Assembly: GCF_014295035.1 (NCBI RefSeq)
Contig: NZ_CP060404.1
Span: forward strand, 8,038,501-8,102,500
Direction: 5' to 3'
DNA: 64,000 nucleotides
Source of the DNA: Streptomyces buecherae
GTDB taxonomy: Bacteria > Actinomycetota > Actinomycetes > Streptomycetales > Streptomycetaceae
In this document: one piece after another, positions 58,816 to 64,000 of the stretch
Position numbering within the stretch: the stretch's first letter is position 1
How the letters are laid out: each line of letters begins with the position of its first letter
Notes under the pieces: generated by a model
The model's database searches: none
What the model saw: only the letters and a program-made list of their open reading frames with translations
Told to the model about the DNA's origin: nothing
Made by a program: the position numbers and the translations under genes

Positions 58816-60042
58816 GTGAGTGCCGCCAAGGACGCCAAGGCCAAGGACGCCGAGCAGGTCACCGGGGTCATCGAAGGCGCGGGACCGCCCGCGGCGGACC
58901 GCGACCCGGACGCCGCGGTCCAGCCCCGTGAACCGGAGCGCCCGAGGGACGCGCACTGCCGCGCCGTCCCCGTCGACCCGCTGGCGGCGGTGCGCGGCCC
59001 CGGCGACCCCGCCTACGACGTGTACCTGACCGGCACCGTCTTCCTGGACATCGTCTTCACCGGACTCGACCACGCCCCGGTGCGCGGCACCGAGTCGTGG
59101 GCGCGCGGCATGGGCCAGAGCCCCGGCGGCATCGCCAACATGGCCACCGCGCTCGCCCGGCTCGGCCTGCGCACCACGCTGGCCGCCGCCTTCGGCACCG
59201 ACATCTACGGCGACTACTGCTGGGACGCCCTCGCCGACGGGGAGGGCGTGGACCTCGCCGCCTCGCGCCGGGTGCCCGGCTGGCACTCGCCGGTCACCGT
59301 CTCCATGGCGTACGAGGGCGAGCGCACCATGGTCACCCACGAGCACCCGGCGCCGGCCGCCGCCGGCCGCTCGCTGCCGCGCTCGCGCGCCTGCGTCGCG
59401 GCCTTCGAGCCCGGCCGCCACGAGGAGTGGGTGCGCGCGGCGCACGCCCGCGGCAGCAAGGTCTTCGCCGACGTGGGCTGGGACGAGAGCGGGCGCTGGG
59501 ACCCCGCGGCCCTGCCCGACCTGCCCTACTGCCACGCCTTCCTGCCCAACGCGACCGAGGCCCAGCGCTACACCCGCACCGACAGCCCCGAGCAGGCCGT
59601 ACGCGCCCTCGCGGACCTGGTGCCCATCGCCGTGGTCACCAAGGGCCCGGGCGGCGCGGTGGCCGTGGACTCGCTCACCGGCGAGTACGCGGACGTGCCC
59701 GCGCTCCCCGTGGAGGCACTCGACCCGACGGGCGCGGGCGATGTGTTCGTCGCCGGCTTCATGACCGGCACCCTCGCCGGCTGGCCGCTCGCCGACCGGC
59801 TGGCCTTCGCCAACCTGACCGCTGGCCTCTCGGTCCAGCACTTCGGCGGCTCGCTCTCCGCCCCCGGCTGGCCGGAGGTCGCCGCCTGGTGGGCATGGGC
59901 CAGCCAGCGGCCCGCCGGCCCGGGCGCCCCGGACGCGGAGGCCGTGCGCCGCTATCGCTTCCTCGACAAGCTGCTCCCCACCGGGATGCGCGACTGGCCC
60001 CGGCTGCGGGCCCTGCCCACCATCGGCTTCCGCGGCGCGTGA
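58816..60042 (+). CDS. PfkB-family carbohydrate kinase
   Basis: A 408-residue kinase from GTG 58816, behind GGAGGGG. After a charged, Lys/Asp-rich N-terminus of about 60 residues, YDVYLTGTVFLDIVFTGLDHAP and MGQSPGGIANMATALARLGL (PfkB signature 1) begin the ribokinase fold. The anion-hole and catalytic motif is ALDPTGAGDVFVAGFM. It phosphorylates a sugar with ATP in the cytosol. It heads the operon of the ABC importer and shares a regulatory region with the GH4 hydrolase, so its product or substrate may be the GH4 substrate. Confidence 0.92.
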   Translation: MSAAKDAKAKDAEQVTGVIEGAGPPAADRDPDAAVQPREPERPRDAHCRAVPVDPLAAVRGPGDPAYDVYLTGTVFLDIVFTGLDHAPVRGTESWARGMGQSPGGIANMATALARLGLRTTLAAAFGTDIYGDYCWDALADGEGVDLAASRRVPGWHSPVTVSMAYEGERTMVTHEHPAPAAAGRSLPRSRACVAAFEPGRHEEWVRAAHARGSKVFADVGWDESGRWDPAALPDLPYCHAFLPNATEAQRYTRTDSPEQAVRALADLVPIAVVTKGPGGAVAVDSLTGEYADVPALPVEALDPTGAGDVFVAGFMTGTLAGWPLADRLAFANLTAGLSVQHFGGSLSAPGWPEVAAWWAWASQRPAGPGAPDAEAVRRYRFLDKLLPTGMRDWPRLRALPTIGFRGA

Positions 60043-60116
60043 GCGCGCGCGGCGGGCACACCCCCGCCCGGCGTCCCCCGCACCCCCGCGCGCCGGCCCC
60101 GACGAAGGAGACCCCG

Positions 60117-61556
60117 ATGCCGAAACGAGCGGCGAGGACGCACCACCCCCGTGGCACGGCCCCCGTCGTGGCGCTCGCCGCCCTGGCGCTGCTCGCCGCC
60201 GGCTGCGTACCCGGCACGGACGGCTCCGCCGCGGGCGGTGGCACGGCGGGCGGTGCCACCGCCATCCCCGACCCGGCCAAGGCCGGCAAGGTCACCCTGA
60301 CCGTGTGGGACCAGGAGATCCGGGGCGGGACCAACGCCGAGGTGGAGCAGCTCAACAAGGAGTTCCAGCGCGCCTACCCGAACGTGCGCGTCAAGCGGGT
60401 GGCACGCGGCTTCACCGACCTGAAGGCCACCCTCAAGCTGGCCGTCTCCGGCAACAACCCACCCGACGTCGTCCAGGCCAACCAGGGTTACCCGGACATG
60501 GTCGCCTTCGTCCGCGCGGGGTTGCTCGCCCCGCTCGACAACTACGCGGGCATCTACGACTGGAACACCCGCTACCCGACCACGCTGCTCAACCACAACC
60601 GGGTCTCCGCCGACGGCCGCCGCTTCGGCACCGGCCGGCTGTACGGCATCTCCCAGACGGGCGAGTTCGTCGGCCTCTACTACAACAAGGACCTGCTCGC
60701 CAAGAGCGGCCTCAGGCCGCCGAGGACCTGGGGCGAGTTCACCGACCAACTCGCCCGCCTCCGCTCGGACGGCCGCCTGCCCATCCAGTTGGGCAACCTC
60801 GACAAGTACCCGGCCATCCACACCTTCGGCGTCCTGCAGAGCCAGGCGGGCGCCGCCCCCGTGCGCGACCTGGTCTTCGGACGCGCCGGCCGCTTCGACA
60901 CCCGGCAGACCAAGGACGCGGCGGCCACCCTCGCCGACTGGCGCCGGCGCGGGTACCTCCCCAAGGGCGCCAACGGCCTCGGCTACGACGACGCCGCCAA
61001 GAAGTTCGCCTCCGGCGACGGCGCGTACCTGATCACCGGCACCTGGCAACTCGCCGACCTCAAGAAGGCCATGGGCGACAACCTCGGCCTCATGCCGCCA
61101 CCGCCGGCCACCGCGGGCGGCCCGCCGGTCTCCACCGGCGGGCAGGGCCTGGCCTGGTCCATCACCTCGCGCAGCAAACACCCCGAGGTCGCCGCCGCCT
61201 ACCTGGACTTCCTCACCAGCGAACACGCCGCCGACGTGATGACCCGGCACGGCGTGCTGCCCGCCGTGCCGGGCAAGGCCGCCGCGCGGGTGCCGCGCAC
61301 CAGCGTGGACGGGCAGATGCTGGACACCTGGCGCCGCCTGAACGACGCGGACGCCCTGGTGCCCTACCTCGACTACGCCACACCCACCTTCTACGACACC
61401 CTCTCCGAGGGGCTCCAGGGCGTCATCGCCGGCGCCCAGTCACCCGAACGCTTCGCCGCCACCGCCCAGCGCGACTACGCCGCGTTCATGGCCGAACAAC
61501 GCGAGGGCGACCGGGACGCCGCGGCCGGGCCGGGTCCGCAGCGGGACGGCCGATGA
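60117..61556 (+). CDS. Sugar ABC transporter solute-binding lipoprotein
   Basis: A 479-residue lipoprotein from ATG 60117 behind AAGGAG. The lipobox is ALLAAGC, with Cys30 lipidated. The mature part is a type I extracellular binding protein: VTLTVWDQEIRGGTNAEVEQL, NPPDVVQANQGYPDMVAFV, LYGISQTGEFVGLYYNKDLL, and SKHPEVAAAYLDFLTS. It captures an oligosaccharide or glycoside outside the cell and passes it to the two permeases that follow, with overlapping start (ATGA). No ATPase gene is present, as usual where a shared MsiK-type ATPase serves many sugar importers. Confidence 0.93.
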   Translation: MPKRAARTHHPRGTAPVVALAALALLAAGCVPGTDGSAAGGGTAGGATAIPDPAKAGKVTLTVWDQEIRGGTNAEVEQLNKEFQRAYPNVRVKRVARGFTDLKATLKLAVSGNNPPDVVQANQGYPDMVAFVRAGLLAPLDNYAGIYDWNTRYPTTLLNHNRVSADGRRFGTGRLYGISQTGEFVGLYYNKDLLAKSGLRPPRTWGEFTDQLARLRSDGRLPIQLGNLDKYPAIHTFGVLQSQAGAAPVRDLVFGRAGRFDTRQTKDAAATLADWRRRGYLPKGANGLGYDDAAKKFASGDGAYLITGTWQLADLKKAMGDNLGLMPPPPATAGGPPVSTGGQGLAWSITSRSKHPEVAAAYLDFLTSEHAADVMTRHGVLPAVPGKAAARVPRTSVDGQMLDTWRRLNDADALVPYLDYATPTFYDTLSEGLQGVIAGAQSPERFAATAQRDYAAFMAEQREGDRDAAAGPGPQRDGR

Positions 61557-62479
61557 AGGGCGCCCCGCGCGGACCGGCCCGGCTCATCGGCCGCCGCTAC
61601 GCGCGGCGCGCCCCGGGCGAGCCGCGCGCCGTCGGCTACCTCTACGTCCTGCCCGCGCTCGCGCTCTACGGGGCCCTGCTCATCTTCCCCTTCGGCCAGT
61701 CGGTGTGGCTGTCCCTGCTGCACTGGGACGGGCTGACCGCCGCCACCTGGGCCGGCGGCGACAACTACCACGACCTGCTCACCGACCCCGAGCTGCGCGC
61801 CCCCTTCGCCCACGCGCTGATCCTGCTCGTCTTCTACTCGGCGCTGCCGGTGGCCATCGGGCTGCTGCTGGCCGCCCTGCTGTCGCGGGCCAGGGTGCGC
61901 GGCATGACCTTCTTCCGCACCGTGCTCTTCCTGCCGCAGGTGCTCGCGCTCGTCGTCGTCGGCGTCACCTGGCGCTCGATCCTCGCCCCCGACGGACTGC
62001 TCAACGACACGCTGGAGGCCGTCGGCCTCGCCGCCCTGACCCGCCCCTGGCTGGGCGACTACGACTGGGCGCTGCCGGCCGTCGGCATCGTCGGCACCTG
62101 GGTCAGCACGGGCCTGTGCATGGTGCTGTTCCTGGCCGGAGCGCAGCGCATCCCGCGCGAGCTGTACGAGGCGGCGCGCCTGGACGGAGCCGGCCCGATC
62201 CGCGAGTTCCTCGCCGTCACCCTGCCGGGCCTGCGCCCGCAGATCGCCGTCGCGCTCACCCTGACCATCGTGGCCGGCCTGCGCAACTTTGACCTGATCT
62301 ACATCACCACCAGCGGTGGACCGGGTAATGCCACGTCCGTCCCCGCGTACGAGGTCTACCACCGGGCCTTCGAGACCAACCAGGTGGGCTCCGCCGCCGC
62401 CATCGGGGTGACGCTGACCCTGCTGATCTTCGTGCTGACCGTCGGCATCTCCCGGCTCGTGGAAGGGCGGCGCACATGA
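61553..62479 (+). CDS. Sugar ABC transporter permease (MalF type)
   Basis: A 308-residue inner-membrane protein overlapping the binding-protein stop by 4 bases. It has six helices, beginning GYLYVLPALALYGALLIFPFG, and the EAA loop YEAARLDGAGPIREFLAVTLPGLRP that contacts the ATPase. It pairs with the next gene to form the channel. The N-terminal about 25 residues are basic and cytoplasmic. Confidence 0.94.
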   Translation: MKGAPRGPARLIGRRYARRAPGEPRAVGYLYVLPALALYGALLIFPFGQSVWLSLLHWDGLTAATWAGGDNYHDLLTDPELRAPFAHALILLVFYSALPVAIGLLLAALLSRARVRGMTFFRTVLFLPQVLALVVVGVTWRSILAPDGLLNDTLEAVGLAALTRPWLGDYDWALPAVGIVGTWVSTGLCMVLFLAGAQRIPRELYEAARLDGAGPIREFLAVTLPGLRPQIAVALTLTIVAGLRNFDLIYITTSGGPGNATSVPAYEVYHRAFETNQVGSAAAIGVTLTLLIFVLTVGISRLVEGRRT

Positions 62480-63300
62480 TCTCGCGCACCGAACGGACCC
62501 TCACCTACGCCATCCTCGCCCTGTTCACCGTCGTCTCGCTGACCCCCGTGCTCGGCATCCTCGCCACCGCGCTCGGCCCGCAGTCCTCGCTGAGCACCGG
62601 CTTCACGCTGCCGGACGACGGGCTGCACTGGGGGAACTTCGCCGACGCCTGGACCCGCGGCCACTTCGGCACCTACCTGCGGAACTCGACCCTGGTCACG
62701 CTGTCCGTGGTCGCCGTCGCCACGCTGCTGTCGGTGCTGGCCGGCTACGCCTTCGGGGTGATGCGCTTTCCCGGCTCCACGGTGCTGTTCTACCTGTTCG
62801 TGCTCGGCCTCGCGCTGCCGCAGGAGGCCCTGGTCGTCCCGCTCTACTTCGACCTGCGCCACCTCGAACTCACCGACACGTACTGGGGCCTGATCCTGCC
62901 GCAGGCCGCCCAGTCGCTGGCGTTCGGCGTGTTCTGGATGCGCACCTACTTCCGCGGCAGCGCCCGGTCCGTGATCGAGGCGGCGCGGATCGACGGCGCG
63001 AACAGTTGGACCACCCTGTGGCGGGTCCTGGTGCCCATGGCCCGCCCCGCCATCTCCACCCTGGTCGTCATCGTCTTCATGTGGACGTGGAACGAGTTCC
63101 TGATGGCCCTGGTCATGGTCAGCGACGAGGCCTATCGCACGGTCCCGCTCGGCCTGGCCTTCTTCCAGGGACAGCACAGCTCGGAGACGGCGCTGCTGGC
63201 CGCGGCGGCGGTGCTGATCGCGCTGCCCGTGGTCATCGTGTACGTGGCACTCCAGCGCCGCTTCATCGCGGGCATGCTCAGCGGCGCCGTCAAGGAGTGA
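62476..63300 (+). CDS. Sugar ABC transporter permease (MalG type)
   Basis: A 274-residue inner-membrane protein overlapping the previous stop by 4 bases. It starts with YAILALFTVVSLTPVLGILA, contains the EAA loop IEAARIDGANSWTTLWRVLVPMARP and ends RRFIAGMLSGAVKE, the typical MalG tail. Together with the preceding permease it would form the transporter; the ATPase subunit must be encoded elsewhere. Confidence 0.94.
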   Translation: MISRTERTLTYAILALFTVVSLTPVLGILATALGPQSSLSTGFTLPDDGLHWGNFADAWTRGHFGTYLRNSTLVTLSVVAVATLLSVLAGYAFGVMRFPGSTVLFYLFVLGLALPQEALVVPLYFDLRHLELTDTYWGLILPQAAQSLAFGVFWMRTYFRGSARSVIEAARIDGANSWTTLWRVLVPMARPAISTLVVIVFMWTWNEFLMALVMVSDEAYRTVPLGLAFFQGQHSSETALLAAAAVLIALPVVIVYVALQRRFIAGMLSGAVKE

Positions 63301-63345
63301 CCGCGCGCGACACGCGGGAGCCCCCGGTGCCGCCGGCATCGGCGT

Positions 63346-63368
63346 CCGCCGTCGCTGCCTGACGGCGG
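63346..63368 (+). terminator. Terminator after the ABC importer operon
   Basis: CCGCCGTC (63346-63353) and GACGGCGG (63361-63368) form a perfect 8-bp stem with a 7-base loop, 46 bases after the stop. Confidence 0.6.
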
Positions 63369-63573
63369 GGTGGCGGGGGCGCTGGGCGTCGACCATGCGG
63401 CCGAACCGGCGAGATCTGCGGGGCGTCGCCCCTCGCTGCCGGCCATCGGGGTGCGCACGGGTGATCATCGGACCATGTGGATGGCGGTACGGGCGAACGG
63501 GTGCCCCCGCCGCGCCGGCGCCGCCCGGCGCGCGGCGGGCGGGTGCCCGTTTGTCCAAGGGTCGCGCGTGAGC

Positions 63574-63583
63574 GTCCATGGAC
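63574..63583. promoter_or_regulatory. Palindrome upstream of the NgcE-like gene
   Basis: GTCCATGGAC is a perfect 10-base palindrome about 75 bases before the start. It could be a regulator site; it does not match the DasR consensus well. Confidence 0.3.
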
Positions 63584-63655
63584 CCGTCCGGGACGTGGCG
63601 CGAATCCTTGAGCCCCGACCGGGTCGCCGCGACACCCCCCGACGAAGGCGAGCGT

Positions 63656-64000
63656 GTGAGCATGACAACCATCGACGTGGGACGGCGCTCCCTCATCAAG
63701 CGCGCCACCGCGACCGGCCTCCTCACCGTGCCCGCACTCGCCGCGCTCAGCGCGTGCGCGACGGGCGGCGGCGGGGGCACGCAGCAGGTCGCCGAGGGCA
63801 AGAAGTCGGCGCGGAATCCGCTGGCGGTCAACGAGAGCGCGGGGCTGGACGTCGTCATCTTCGACGGCGGTTTCGGCGAGGAGTACGCGAAGGCCGCGCA
63901 GGCGGAGTATGTGAGGGCGTATCCGAAGACGGACGGGAAGATCAAGCATTCGGCGACGCAGAAGATCCAGGCGAAGTTGGCGCCGCGGTTCAACGGTGGT
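63656..64000 (+). CDS. NgcE-like sugar-binding lipoprotein (5' part, cut by window end)
   Basis: The gene runs off the window after about 115 codons. The N-terminus GRRSLIKRATATGLLTVPAL is a twin-arginine signal, and ALSAC is a lipobox. The mature start, LAVNESAGLDVVIFDGGFGEEYAKAAQ, matches the binding protein of the N-acetylglucosamine/diacetylchitobiose (Ngc) importer of Streptomyces. It would feed chitin-derived sugars to the cell. GTG 63656 is favoured by the spacing from GAAGG; ATG 63662 is in the same frame. Genes for its permeases are expected beyond the window. Confidence 0.85.
   Translation, partial: MSMTTIDVGRRSLIKRATATGLLTVPALAALSACATGGGGGTQQVAEGKKSARNPLAVNESAGLDVVIFDGGFGEEYAKAAQAEYVRAYPKTDGKIKHSATQKIQAKLAPRFNGG

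Larger units (their letters stand above)
63301..63655. other. Intergenic region before the NgcE-like gene
   Basis: It contains the terminator of the importer operon (63346-63368) and a GTCCATGGAC palindrome (63574-63583). No gene is supported. GAAGG at 63644-63648 is the likely ribosome site of the following gene. Confidence 0.45.

Noticed and set aside
63574..63583. A DasR site before the NgcE-like gene
   Set aside because: GTCCATGGAC does not match the TGGTCTAGACCA-type consensus well enough; listed only as a palindrome.

Overview
The window is typical of a Streptomyces-type actinomycete chromosome. G+C is very high throughout, with strong third-position GC bias that opens long spurious antisense frames. 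Gene content fits as well: snapalysin, a secreted S8 protease, an F420-type oxidoreductase, a TerD/CAP protein, an Rv1733c-like membrane protein and many one-component regulators. No rRNA, tRNA, CRISPR array, insertion sequence or phage module was seen. About fifty protein genes are supported.

Layout. 0.5-8.4 kb: two adjacent giant genes (1232 and 1413 codons) that I cannot assign to a family; they look like one operon and are the best candidate for an undescribed system. 9-15.9 kb: secreted subtilisin-like protease, cupin/zinc-ribbon protein, secreted SGNH hydrolase, phosphoribosyltransferase, S4 RNA-binding protein, Rv1733c-like protein. 16-17.8 kb: Bcr/CflA-type exporter divergent from its MarR regulator. 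18-22.5 kb: TerD-CAP-CAP fusion and a secreted GH3 glucosidase. 23-27.6 kb: F420-type oxidoreductase, GNAT, PanE-like reductase, sulfotransferase. 28-30.2 kb: a cold-shock pair (CspA-like protein, DEAD-box helicase), both with structured leaders. 30.3-33.8 kb: Rrf2 regulator, AraC regulator divergent from an Fsr-like exporter, snapalysin. 34-36.9 kb: P1B-4 metal ATPase divergent from an ArsR sensor with a complete CzrA/NmtR-type alpha-5 metal site. 37.5-42.5 kb: secreted SGNH hydrolase, secreted isoaspartyl peptidase/asparaginase, and an OlsB/OlsA-like pair suggesting ornithine-lipid synthesis. 42.6-45.3 kb: two TetR regulators, an alpha/beta hydrolase, a DUF2277 protein. 45.3-48.9 kb: a carnitine catabolic cluster (dehydrocarnitine-cleavage enzyme, carnitine dehydrogenase, thioesterase) with an unusual HTH-TetR fusion regulator. 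49.2-64 kb: carbohydrate genes (Gfo/Idh oxidoreductase, DUF993 protein, epimerase; then GH4 phosphoglycosidase with DeoR repressor, PfkB kinase and an ABC importer), interrupted by an alkylation-damage block (Ada-AlkA fusion, 2OG oxygenase, GGCT-like protein), and ending in the 5' part of an NgcE-like sugar-binding lipoprotein.

How the genes work together. Several divergent regulator-target pairs share AT-rich or palindromic operators (MarR/exporter, AraC/Fsr, ArsR/ATPase, DeoR/GH4 and kinase-ABC). The DeoR region holds a nearly perfect two-block inverted repeat between the hydrolase operon and the kinase/importer operon, suggesting one switch for uptake and cleavage of a phosphorylated or to-be-phosphorylated glycoside. 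Many regulator genes have a -10-like hexamer placed so that transcription would begin at or within two bases of the start codon, that is, leaderless mRNAs. Many convergent or terminal gene ends carry long perfect GC hairpins, the usual terminator form in this group. All functional calls rest on motif and family recognition by eye; no database search was run.
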